From: Dichotomocladium elegans
Taxonomy: Eukaryota > Mucoromycota > Mucoromycetes > Mucorales > Lichtheimiaceae
NCBI GenBank assembly: GCA_025716815.1
Contig: JAIXMN010000022.1
Coordinates: forward strand, 124,001 to 188,000
Length of the DNA: 64,000 bases
Direction: 5' to 3'
In this document: one piece after another, positions 36,470-47,407 of the stretch
How positions within the stretch are numbered: position 1 is the stretch's first letter
How the letters are laid out: each line of letters begins with the position of its first letter
Notes under the pieces: generated by a model
What the model was told of the DNA's origin: nothing
Databases searched by the model: none
What the model saw: the letters and a program-made list of their open reading frames with translations, nothing else
Made by a program: the position numbers and the translations under genes

Positions 36470-38337
36470 TCAAGTTGTTGTTGATGTAGTAGCGACCGGC
36501 GGTATTTGTCCGATTGGGATCGGCAAGTCTTTGGTCTTGTCAGTCGTACTGGTAGGATTGACGAGAGATCGCACAGTATCATTTTCTTTTGTTTCCGACT
36601 GCAACTTAAGCGCATCTGATGTTAGAGAAGCAGATGGTCCAATATTGTTCTCATCCCCACGGCATCGACGATGAGGCGTAAACTGCTCTCTCCAGCGATC
36701 TATTAGTAGTCGGCAGCGGTGTTGGAGATTGAACTCATCATCCTCGTATACATATCGACTGGCTGACTTGACGACCGATCCAACCTTGGTATCCTACGTT
36801 CCCTTTACCCTTTAAAAACCCTTTTTTCTTTTGCAAGAGCTTACATCATATTCTTACCCGCAGCAATTGGGCCGTCATGTGGGCATCCTCAACGCTTTTC
36901 AACACCGCGGATATTGTTCTGTAGTCCTCCTTCGGAATTTCGCCCTGCTCGGCATGAATCAGCCAAAATGATCTTACTCTTTGTCATCACCATATGTCAC
37001 CACTCATCATACCGGTTTCTTGTTGTACACCAGTCTCTGTAACTTATGTCTGAGCTTATAGATTCGACTGCGATATTCTTGATATTCTTCGGACGCGTTC
37101 GTAACCATATTCATCTTATCACCTTCAGCTGCTGATGAATGGTCATCATTGCATCCCGATACCGAGTTTGTATTGTTATTATTATTGTCCTCGCTTTTCA
37201 TGGGTAACGTCTTGAGCTACGATGTGTAAAAACGTGTCAGTCAATCACTTTCGTTCTTTTTGTCCCCTTTTCATTATTACCCTTTTTCTCCTGCTGCTCG
37301 CGTCTGATGAAGTCAATGTCGATTTCTTCTTGCGTGCTCCTCTCTCCGTCGCTGTGAATATTTTCTCTTTCTCATCTTCTTCCATCTTCGATGCTCGTTT
37401 GCCACCTTTGACTGCTTTCTTAGTCTTTGATTTAGTCTTTGTCCGCTGTGATTTCTTTTCTTCTTGTTCATGCTCCTCCTCTTCTTCTTCCTCGTTTTCT
37501 TCGTCCTCAAGTAATGACGGATAAAGCGCTTGGCGGATCGCATTCTCCAAATCCTTTGTCTTGAATTTCTTATCGTTCAAGTCACGTTCCACGTTATCAG
37601 GGTGAAAAGGCTTTATTGCATCCGGTCCAAAGAAGCCACTAAGAATTGGAGTCAAAGAGATGATTGTTATTTTCGTTAACCCTCAAACCCAGTAACCCTA
37701 TGCGCGTGCGTATTGCAAGAAACGGCTAAAGGAATGGACTTCCTCATGATTCTGCAACCTCGCTTTCGCCTCCTCAATCTTCAAACGACATGTCTTACTA
37801 GTCTTTCGAGCCAAAGAAAAAGACGGTCCACACCGGGTTCTTGGATTTGGTGGACCTCGCACTTAGCACATGGGGAGGCACATTCTTGTCATCTTCGACC
37901 TAGTTAACAACCAGCAGCAGATTAGCCACCACATGAACACTACAACAGCGTTTAGCATTCGCGTTCCTCCTTTCCTTTTCCTCTCCCCCATTCCCACCGT
38001 TCCCTCTTTGTCCATGTGTCAATGACGGCTTTCCCTTTTCTCCACCTGCGCATGGGAAATGTCATGACCCGCGAAATCGTTTTTTCCTTTTTTTCCTGCG
38101 TCGTTTCCCCTCAAACAAAGAAAATGGGCTGCGGTGGGGAGGAGGGGGATAGGAGGAGAAAGGAAAGGATAGATAGCCCAGTATGCGTAGTTTTCGTTTC
38201 TCCTTCCGTCTTATGCCACTACTGTAAGGTGAACAGAGACGGGGAGCGCAATATTTACTCACTCTAGCAGGCCACCACGGATATCCCTTCAGCTTTGCAA
38301 ATACAATGGTACCAGGCGGATAATCTTCTTGACGCAT
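36470..38337 (-). CDS. PWWP-domain chromatin protein with a TFIIS-N/IBD-like domain
   Basis: The protein starts MRQEDYPPGTIVFAKLKGYPWWPARV, a PWWP domain that usually binds methylated histone H3 (H3K36me) and DNA. Exon 2 ends FFFGSKDY and joins GFFGPDAIKPFHPDN in exon 3. A very acidic run (EDEENEEEEEEEHEQEE) and a lysine/arginine-rich run follow. Later exons encode YRSRIYKLRHKLQRLVYNKK, then ISAVLKSVEDAHMTAQLLR, DTKVGSVVKSAS and CRLLIDRWRE. That L..MT..LL..TK(I/V)G..V...LI..W pattern is typical of TFIIS N-terminal (LW) domains, the fold shared with the LEDGF integrase-binding domain. The layout resembles HDGF/LEDGF proteins and suggests a reader tied to transcription elongation; that role is inferred. 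Six or so exons, with (GT)n and GA tracts upstream. Confidence 0.85.
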
Positions 38338-39460
38338 CGTTGTACCACGGAACTGGGTAGGTGAACTGCACGTTATCAGCAAATGTGAAAAGAAATTGAA
38401 AAGGGAAAGAGAGAAAGGGAAGCGACACGGGTCGCCGGCGCAACGCATTTCATGTGCGGGGTGTGAATCTCGGCATGGTTGGGGGTTATGTGGTCAGTGT
38501 CCGGCAAGTGAAAAAAAAAGAGGGAGTAAAGCTGCCTAGATTGCGTGTGAGTTGCCGCCCTGTTCTTTTCTGTTTTCTCCCTCTCCTTTTGAAATCGGAT
38601 GTTATATCCCGTGGGTGAATACAGAGGAGCGCACACACGCGTGCGTGTGTATATGTGCATGTGTATGTGTGTGTGTATGTGTATGTGTAATATTCAGCCA
38701 CATGACATAAATGTTCGTTCTGCCTGTGAGCTGCAAATAATATGTGTCCAAACTCCTGGAATTATTTTGATCAATAGAGGGGGAAGGCAATCAGTATTGT
38801 CTTTTTCTTTTGGCCCGAAGGATGTTACCTACTCGAAAAAAAAAAAAAACGATGCTAGAATGAGCGAGTGAGCAAGGAGAAAAAGAAAATGTGCGATCGC
38901 AGTTGAAAGATGCTGTTGGCAAAAGCCAAGGGCGAATGGATTCAGACAGGGCACAATTAACTTCGAGTAACTGACATTGGCTTTGCGTATTTATTGTTAA
39001 AGAGTATCGTCGTTTCTCTGTCTAAAAGTCGGTGGAAATATGAGAAGCTGGCAAGTAAAATAAAGTAAAAAAAAAAGAATCGAAAAATCTGGGTGAGGGG
39101 GGTGCTCCTAAAAAAAGCAAAAAGCCTGGGTTTGCGGTTGTTTCTTTCAGGCCTACTTTCACCCAGCAGAAACCTATCATGCAGTAATCACTTATCTACA
39201 TCAAGCCAAGCCAGAAAGCATGTGCCTGTAATTTCGATTGCTGTCAATCATTCCTCTGCGTTGATTTGGGCCTCGATGAACTTCAAAATTGGGAAATAAA
39301 ATAACGCATGCTCTATACCTAATGGCCTGCGTCACTCGGGTCCAAAAGAACGCTTCCGAAACCGTTAGAAAGGCGGAGACTCTGGAAAAAAAATTTGAAA
39401 AGCCCCCCAAAAAAGAGGACTTCGCTCCAGACCTCTTTTTCTGAAAAGTATCTGTGCAAA
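38338..39460. promoter_or_regulatory. Divergent promoter region between the PWWP gene and Hsp110
   Basis: This 1.1-kb spacer contains a (TG)n/(TA)n run at 38638-38690 and poly-A runs. About 110 bp upstream of the Hsp110 ATG lies AGAACGCTTCCGAAACC (about 39348), with GAA and TTC units in an imperfect heat-shock-element arrangement (spacers of 3 and 1 instead of 2). It may be a weak or unusual HSE. Confidence 0.35.
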
Positions 39461-42068
39461 ATGTCTGTCGTGGTAAGTGCTTTTACGATGACAGGTGATA
39501 TCTGCTCTATTCATTATCACAAAACTTATGACTTCCGTTCTACTGTAGGGTATTGATTTGGGAAATCTTCAGTCTGTCATCTCAGTTGCTCGTAACCGAG
39601 GTATCGACGTTATTTGCAACGAAGTGTCCAATCGCGCGACTCCGTAAGGAACCTCTAGAAACGACAGATCAACCGGTCCACTGACAAAATGGTCTTGTAG
39701 CTCGCTCGTGTCTTTTGGCCTCAAGCAGCGTTTCCTTGGTGAAGCTGCCAAGACTCAAGAAGTTAGCAACTTCAAGAACACTGTTGGCAATCTGAAGCGC
39801 CTTGTCGGTCGCACTATTGCTGATCCCGAGATTCAAGAGATTGAAAGCAAGCTCACATCTGTTCAGTTCGTTGACGTCGATGGTCAAACTGGCGTTAAGG
39901 TATAGTGACTTCTGATGGGCCAGAATATGGACATACATGGGTCATAGAGGAAGCAAACTAAGGAAACCGTTCCACGTAAAAAAAAAAGGTGAACTATCTT
40001 GGCGAGCAGCAAACCTTTTCCAACGTCCAGCTTAGCGCTATGTACCTTGCTAAGCTCAAGGAGATCACTGCGGCCGAGCTCAAGATTCCTGTATCTGACT
40101 GCGTCATCACTGTCCCTGGCTGGTTCACCGAGGTCCAGCGCCGCGCCATCTTGAGCGCTGCCGAAATTGCTGGGCTGAACTGTCTCCGCCTTGTCAACGA
40201 CTTGACTGCTGCTGCCCTCGGCTACGGTATCACCAAGCTTGATCTGCCTGAGGAGAAGCCCCGTAACGTTGTCTTTGTCGACATTGGCCACTCTGACTAC
40301 TCCGTTCAAGTCGTGTCATTCATCAAGGGTCAATTGACTGTCAAGGGTGCTGCTTACGATATCCACTTTGGTGGTCGCGACTTTGATCAGGTGATTGTCG
40401 ACAAACTTGCTGCAGAATTCAAGGAAAAGTACAAGATCGATGTTTTCAGCAACCAGAAGGCACTGCTTCGTCTTCGTGTTGCTGCCGAGAAGTGCAAGCG
40501 CATTCTGTCTGCTAACCCTCAGGCTCCCGTCAACATCGAGTCCATCATGGATGATCGTGACGTTTCGACCATCGTCAACCGCACTGACTTTGAAGAATGG
40601 GCTCAGCATCTCTTTGGTCGCACCGCCGACACCCTCAACAAGGCCCTTGCCAATGCAGGCATGACTCCTGAAGACATTGATGCCATTGAAATTGTTGGTG
40701 GCACCAGCCGTATTCCTGCCATCAAGGCCACTATCTCCAAGGTCATTGGCAAGGAGATCTCAACCACCTTGAACCAGGATGAGGCTATCTCCCGTGGTGC
40801 TGCTCTCCAGTGTGCTATGCTTTCGCCCGTCTTCAAGGTGCGCGATTTCCGTGTCAACGACATCTGCACGTATCCCATCAAGCTCGAATGGGCCCCTACC
40901 CCTGAGGAAAAGGAAACGGAGATCGTGGTTTTCGACTCCAAGAACCCTATTCCTTCCACCAAGATCCTTACGTTCGAGCGCAGCGAGCCCTTCACCCTTC
41001 AGGCGGTGTACGCTAACCCAGCCGAATTGCCCCGCGGTATCAACCCCTGGCTCGGCCAGTTCACCATCAAGAATGTCGAACCCGTTGATGGCAAGCCTGT
41101 GACGGTCAAGGTCAAGGTCAGACTCAACATTCACAGCATCTTGTCTATCGAATCTGCGTACACCGTTGAGGAGAAGGAATTCACTGAAGAATTCACCAAC
41201 AAGGACGGTGAGAAGGAGACCAAGAAGGTCAAGAAGATTGTCAAGAAGGCGGATCTCCCTGTTGTCTCCGGCAACACCTCGCTTTCCGAAGCTGTCTTAA
41301 ATAAGTATGCTGAGAAGGAGAGCCAGATGGTTGCCAGCGACAAGCTTATTGCTGCCACCGAAGCCGCCAAGAACTCTCTTGAGGAGTATGGCTATGAGAT
41401 GCGCGATAAGATTGACGGCGTCTACGCCGAGTTCATCGACCCTTCGGTACGTAAAAGGGAAGAAGAAGGAAGGGGTTTGAAACTCGATGAATGACTTAGC
41501 ATTTACATGCATACATGCATATGTATAGATCAAGGAGCAGTTCAGCAATGACTTGAACAACGTTGTGGATTGGATTTACGATGAAGGCGATGACCAGCCC
41601 AAGTCGGTCTATGTTGAGAAATTGAATGCGCTTAAGAAGATTGGCACGCCCGTCATTGAGCGCTATCGTGAGTCTGAGGAGCGTCCTCGTGCTGAGCGTG
41701 CTCTTCGTGCTACGCTTCAGCGCCTGACTGATGAAGCCATGAGCACTGACGATAAGTACTCCCACATTCCTGTCCATGAGAAGCAGGACATTGTCGAGCG
41801 CGTCGACCGAGCTCGTCGCTGGATGGATGATCAGCTTGCGAAGCAGGCCAAGGTGCCCAAGTACGACACCCCGGTTGTCCTCTCGCGCGATATTGAAAAT
41901 GAGGAAAACGCTGTTATCTCGTTTGCCACGCCCATCCTCAGCAAGCCCAAGCCTGCGCCCAAGCCTGCCGAAGCCGATACCCCCATGTCGGAGGGCGGCG
42001 ACCAGGAGAAGAAGGATGAGCCTGCACAGGACCCTGAGGAGAAGAAGGAGGATATGGACATTGACTAA
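39461..42068 (+). CDS. SSE1: Hsp110 chaperone / Hsp70 nucleotide-exchange factor (SSE1-like)
   Basis: Hsp110 acts in the cytosol as exchange factor for Hsp70 and as a holdase. The first coding exon is only 12 nt (MSVV). The next exons give [37 protein letters not shown] and [19 protein letters not shown]. The nucleotide-binding domain continues with [14 protein letters not shown] and [13 protein letters not shown]. The long linker-rich C-terminal half has [14 protein letters not shown] and [19 protein letters not shown], typical of Sse1, and the protein ends MDID. The Hsp110-type NLQS start replaces the GTTYS of Hsp70. Four introns; total about 770 aa. Codon use is strongly biased, so expression is probably high. 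Confidence 0.97.
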
Positions 42069-42358
42069 TCTTGAGCGAAAGCGTATTTTGTCACCCACCT
42101 CGCATATCCATTGTCCCTTTTGTCTTCTCTTTCTGTCTCGCTCTTTTCTCTTTGAAAAACGGTTGTACGCTTTTTCCTTCATCGCTCTTTTACGTTTGCA
42201 AATAGAATCATCCAATTTTATTAAACGAGTTTTCATTTTTTTCTCTTTATGCCTTACTCTGCATTAGGCAACTGCACGTGGCTCGCAAGAAGACCTCTCC
42301 CTTTTTAAAGAATAGGTTTTAAAACGTGTTTGTCTCTTGCTCTTTTCTCTTCCCTACT

Positions 42359-42672
42359 ATGGTCTGGTCATTTCGGTATCTTAAGCATCGAGCCAAGGTC
42401 CACGTCGACCCCGTCTCGCTCGCTCCGGAAGACGTTGCTCCTCTATCGCTGTCCCCGCCCCTGCCTATCGCGCTTTACCACCAGGACCCGATGCGCATGA
42501 CTAGTGTTCCGGACATCCTTGGTACTTTTATTGACCCAATGGGTGGCCGCACGTCCTATCCTGTGAGTCGAGATCCGACCTGTACAGGAGCATAGATGAA
42601 GATGCCCTCCTATCTTTGCCATAGACATCCTCATTACGCCATGCCCCTTGGGACTTTTTCTATTTGAGATGA
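42359..42672 (+). CDS. Small orphan protein (83 aa)
   Basis: Exon 1 (42359-42562) and exon 2 (42625-42672) join in phase 0 across a GT-AG intron with a GTGAGT donor. The protein starts MVWSFRYLKHRAKVHVDP and ends TSSLRHAPWDFFYLR. A CT-rich tract with TTTTAAA elements precedes the ATG, like the promoters of neighbours. I do not recognise a family. The basic N-terminus might target mitochondria. Evidence is the clean splice and typical codon use only. Confidence 0.45.
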
Positions 42673-43101
42673 AACATCGGAATATACATACTGCGCAGTA
42701 CTACAGTAGAGTGAAGTATTCTTTTGCTTATCTCTGTGCCACCCAAATACGTACCGCAAAAAGTGTAGCATTGGCCTTATCACTCCGAACCATACATCGT
42801 CGACACCCTAGGCCGTTCTCTTTTTCTTTTCTTTTCTTTAGAACAACAACCTGTGCATATGTGTGTCTGTATCATGGGACTGCAGTAGGCCGTTGAATAT
42901 ATAATTATGCAGAAAACTGTGCGAGAACAAGATACGTACGTACGTGAATGAGGAAAACGTCTATTGGATCACAAGATGGCTGTCTTCCTTTGATCTTGTC
43001 GTTCCAATCGGAGATCTATGACAAATGAGAACCGATAACTTCCTTCTCTTTCTCTCTCTCTCTCTTTCTTCCTTTCTTTTTCCTACATACGAATATAAAA
43101 G
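42673..43101. other. Spacer upstream of ureG
   Basis: The spacer contains a long CT-rich tract (43040-43085) directly before the ureG start, as in other strongly transcribed genes here. No gene was seen. Confidence 0.4.
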
Positions 43102-44424
43102 ATGACTAACGACACATGCCGATTTGATCTCACTAACTCCACGTCGACTGCAGGGCCTTCCCATGGTCATGATCATAGTGCGTCAGGTCACACTCATTCA
43201 CACGATGTGCACGAGCACGGACATACCCATGAACAGCTTGATCATCCGGGATACTATGCCGAACGACCTCCGGCCATGTATGCGCATCGTGACTGGTCCG
43301 AGCGTGCTTTCACGGTGGGCATCGGTGGGTAAGTTTTTGGAGCACCCATAGTTGTGTGTGGGGGGGGTTGCGGTTCTTTGTTGTTGTTTTCCAACCGACG
43401 CCTATTTTTTGGTTTTACGTGCGTAGGCCTGTCGGTTCGGGCAAGACGGCACTGATGCTCGCACTGTGCCAGCGGCTCCGGAACACTTATTCAGTGGCGG
43501 CAGTCACCAACGACATCTTCACAAAGGAGGACACCGAGTTCCTCGTCCGCAACAAGGCCCTGGACGAGGAGAGGATTATGGCCATCGAGACCGGAGGCTG
43601 TCCGCACGCTGTAAGTTCATATTCCGAAGCGTAGAGTTACAATATTATATCTTTCGACTCTCTTCTTATCTTATCTTATCAATTTAGGCGATTCGGTACG
43701 TTCGCTTTACTCTTTGCTTTCCTAATCGAATCGAAACTTACCCGCCTCCCATTTCATTTCCCCCCCCCACACACACACGCACACACACACACACACAACA
43801 CGAAAACAGAGAGGACGTATCGGCTAATCTGAATGCACTTGAGGTTCTTCATGCCAAGTTCAATACCCAATTGTTGCTGATTGAATCCGGCGGTGATAAT
43901 TTGGCTGCCAACTATAGCCGTGAGTTAGGTAAAAAAAAAAAAGTGTTTGGTACACCATTTCAACATGTTCTGGGCCTCAACTTGCTGCTTAGCTGATTTT
44001 ATCATCTATGTCATTGATGTTGCTGGGGGCGACAAGGTGCCCCGCAAGGGCGGTAAGTGACGCACGCCATGTTTGTGTGTTGCGTGGGAACTATTGTAAA
44101 ACACTGAAACACTGTTTCAAGGTCCTGGCATTACTCAGAGCGATCTTTTGATCATCAACAAGACTGACCTTGCACCGATTGTTGGCGCCGACCTTGATAT
44201 CATGGCACGGGACGCAAAGAAGATGAGGTACGGTGAATGGTTATGGATATGGGTGTATGTATCCGTATATATATCCTGCTCGCTCACGCAACCGTACAAA
44301 AATTCCCAGAGGAAACGGTCCCACCGTCTTCGCGCAGGTCAAGAACGGCGTGGGTCTAGATGAGATCATTGCTCTGATCCTCGGCGAGTGGCGTGCAAGT
44401 GGTGCTGCTGACGAGTCCGGATAG
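43102..44424 (+). CDS. ureG: Urease accessory GTPase UreG
   Basis: UreG is the SIMIBI-class GTPase that drives nickel loading of urease. The N-terminus is His-rich ([20 protein letters not shown]), as often found in eukaryotic UreG, and probably binds nickel. The P-loop GPVGSGKT is rebuilt across the first intron (43329-43426). Then come [68 protein letters not shown] and [14 protein letters not shown]. The CPH metal-binding motif is present. There are seven exons; exon 3 (43688-43695) is only 8 nt. The gene is convergent with RRP42. Confidence 0.96.
43688..43695 (+). other. 8-nt internal micro-exon of ureG
   Basis: Exon 2 ends CACGCT at 43610, and the exon at 43810 starts AGAGGACG. The conserved GCPHAAIRED needs the codons GCG ATT CGA between. 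GCGATTCG flanked by tttag and GTACG supplies exactly these, in phase. The inference from family conservation is strong; no transcript was seen. Confidence 0.8.
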
Positions 44425-44620
44425 AAGAAGGCTGTCAAAAATATAAACTCCTCCTTCCTGTGTAAACACACACACACAATTGCGACAAAAAATGCATCTA
44501 CATGATCTTGGATGTTTTTCATGTACTTTTTTTTTCTTTGGAAAGATGCCAATACACACGGGAATGCTAAGTGGGAGGGGGATGGGACGTGAAAGGGGAG
44601 ACAAAGAGAAGGGATATGAT

Positions 44621-45846
44621 CTAGATTACAGCAGCGAAAAAGCCAAGCTTCTGGATTGGTTCGCCTCGCATCTTTTTTTCCTGCACAGCCTGGTCATCCG
44701 CGATGAGCTTGGCATCCAACTGCTGAATCAACGATTTGCCAACCATGGATGCCGTCTGAGAATGAGCGAGGGGAAAAATGCAGTGCGCTTTAGAACAAGA
44801 GAAGCTAATCCATGTCGCGAGCTTACCTGGATCATTTCTGTGAGTAAACTTGGCTCAATGCTCCCACCTGCTCCCTTCTGGATGCCACATGTGTTTCCAT
44901 TCTTGTTGATCCCTACAGTCAATGTTACATCGGATGATAGCTCTTCAAGGATGGTTGGATCAAGAATGTATCTATCGCCAATCTTTTGATCAAAGGGCGG
45001 GGCAGTCAGACTTAATCATATCCCTATCGCACCACCTGTTCATAGTTAACCAAACCTTGTAAAGGGTGACTGAAATGGGCAAGCTGTCCCAACCGGTGAT
45101 TGCCACCGCATCTTCCACGTCATCGACAACCTCAAACTCATATTCGCCGTCGCCCAGGTCATGCAGCTCTGTTCTCGGGATGCGTGTATCAAAGAGGGCT
45201 GCACGAACGGCCATAACAATACAGTCAAAGAGATTGCCTGCACAATCCATCACCTATGTTTTTTTTGGGGGGAGGGAAGGGGTCGCGATATTGAAGAAAA
45301 TAATAAGCAAACATGCTCATTTCGCTTCTTCCAAATCCTAGCTTACGATGGCATCGACGTAAATCACCCAGCACTGCTGCCCGGGTACAATGCAAAGCTT
45401 GGATAAATCCAGTCCGCTCTGTGGTCCACTGAATAGCCGATCGAGCGAGAGCGTCAGTGAATTGTTGAGATCGTCAGCACCACGGCCTTCGAACTGCTGG
45501 GACGCGCTCGGAGAGCTAAAACGGCAGTTTTGATGATCGTCAGAATCCCTCTCATTTTTATGGCATGCTTCTTCTCGTCAAAGCAATTATACCATTCGAC
45601 GTTGCAAACTATCCGACCTTGATCGCGCTGTCCTTGTTCGATTTCGCCGATCTCGACCTTGACACCGACTAAAACATCGCTTTCACCCAGCCGGCAGCGC
45701 GCACTGCCATTTGTCTGTGATAAGGTTCCAGTTTCGAGAACAAGCTGGCGATATTCGAGCCGATTGCGTCCATCGGCGCGGCAATCCGATTCGATGCCCT
45801 GTGTAATGTAATCACGTTCAGCTGGCGAAATGACTGGTGCGGGCAT
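44621..45846 (-). CDS. RRP42: Exosome core subunit RRP42 (EXOSC7-like, RNase PH fold)
   Basis: This is a ring subunit of the RNA exosome, with an RNase PH fold and no catalysis expected in eukaryotes. The first exon has SPAERDYITQGIESDCRADG and NGSARCRLGESDVLVGVKVE. Later exons encode QQFEGRGADDLNNSLT, SGLDLSKLCIVPGQQCWVIY, CAGNLFDCIVMAVRAALFDT and RIPRTEL. Then come DPTILEELSSDVTLTVGINK and GGSIEPSLLTEMI. The FEGRGADDL and GNLFD(A/C)...AALF(D/N)TRIP blocks are diagnostic. Five to six exons, about 300 aa. It is convergent with ureG (196 bp between stops). Confidence 0.93.
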
Positions 45847-46214
45847 GGCAAGAGAAGTAGTAATAGTATATATATGGAATATGGGGGAGTAACGATTTAA
45901 AATAAGGACCGGTGGCTTGCCTGACCAACCCTATTGCTCTGGCCAGCCCAGGAGTGCGGAGCAATAGTCCGACCCAAAAAACAGACGGCGTTTCTCACCG
46001 CAACAGATCACAAGCGTTTTGCTGGAAGATGGAATGCATAAAGTCCTCTTTTTTTTGTTTTTCTCCATCTCTCCTCTCTTATCCACTTCTTTCCACTCTG
46101 TAATATATAACAGATAGTTCTTGTTGACTAGGGGCTATAGTGAAGAAAGCGAGTAAAAAAAAAAAGCATTCAGGCCGTTCAACTACCACCCACACAACTA
46201 ACTGTAGTGCCAGT
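45847..46214. promoter_or_regulatory. Divergent promoter spacer
   Basis: The 368 bp between the RRP42 start and the next plus-strand gene hold both promoters. TATATATGG near 45872 and CT-rich tracts at 46046-46095 are the only features. Confidence 0.35.
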
Positions 46215-47386
46215 ATGTCTCCACCATCCATGACACGGCGTTCTTATCTGGCCCGACGCGCGTCCTTCAACCAGTGGCAGGATGGCGCTGCTAGCTCAGA
46301 CGAGACACCCGCAGCGGTCTCGTGGCCCATCGTGCTCGCCATCATTCCTACCCTCGGTGCCTTCTTCGCAGGTAGTGCAGAGATCTGGAGCGACTTCGTT
46401 ATGGGCCTTCTGATACTCTATTATGTTTACAAATGGATGACAGGCAAGTAAAGCGCGTTCGTTATATGCCGATGGGCCATCGCCCAGAGGATTAAAATGG
46501 ATTGAGCTCATATATACATATATAGTCCCATGGTCCTACTATGAAGAAGCCCGTACGCGCCGTACAGTACACCAAAACACGGTGCGAAGACAGCACCACC
46601 ACCACCAGCAGCAGCAGCAACAGGAGCGATATCGTGAATTGACAAAGGAACTCCAGCATCATGAGCGAGTAGGACTCATGTGGGTTCTGCTTTCTCCATG
46701 TATTGTTGCCTATTCGCTCCGGTTCAGCAGCTATCTCTTGACAAACCACGACCGATACATGGGCTATTTTAATGTGACCATTTTCCTGCTCGCCGCGCTT
46801 ATCCGCCCCTGCGGCCGGCTTCTGTCGCTCTTTCAGGATAGGATGCAGGAGCTGCAGTCAGCCCTGAAAGACAATGAGCGCGAGATTGACGTGCTCCAGA
46901 AACGTGTAGACCACATGGACAGGCAGATGGATGAGCTCCACGACGCGCTTGTCGCTAAGACGGAGGTGATCAAGGTCCGTGGAATAGACACACTGGGTTA
47001 CACACAAGGAGAAAGGTAAACAAATGCCAGCCTTCCTGTCCTCCCCCCCTTTTTTTTTGAGTATACAGATCACAACCGACATCCGGCCGTTGCTGAAGAG
47101 GACGCAGAAGGTCGCGAGACGGGTGGACCGCGAAGATTGGTTCGATCGGCCAGCATTTGAAGACCGCTACATGGCGCTTAGCAAGAGAGTCAACGAGCTT
47201 AACCATCTCATCTTGTACCGCATTGAGCAGGACCAGGTTCATACGTCTCAGCGCACGATCGTGACGCTCATGCTGCTGCCAGCGAAGATCCTGGTCTGGA
47301 TCGTCCAGTACGCTAGATCATATTTGCCGTTTCAGCCCCATCATAGCACCAGCTCGCCGTCTGTTGCATCCTGCTCCCCCTGTTGA
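46215..47386 (+). CDS. Predicted membrane protein with coiled coil (function unknown)
   Basis: Exon 1 (46215-46443) encodes MSPPSMTRRSYLARRASF and a hydrophobic pair (WPIVLAIIPTLGAFFAG, FVMGLLILYYVYKW). A GC-AG intron (46444-46525) leads to VPWSYYEEARTRR, which I recall from uncharacterised fungal proteins. A His/Gln run (HHHHQQQQQQ) follows, then two more hydrophobic segments (VGLMWVLLSPCIVAYSL, YFNVTIFLLAALI). Next is a long coiled coil (ALKDNEREIDVLQKRVDHMD) and a last hydrophobic stretch (VTLMLLPAKILVWIVQY). Exons 2 and 3 are 46526-46974 and 47069-47386. It may be an endomembrane protein. The stop is only 21 bp from the convergent FHA gene. Confidence 0.8.
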
Positions 47387-47407
47387 TGCGACCTCATTGT
47401 ATGTACT

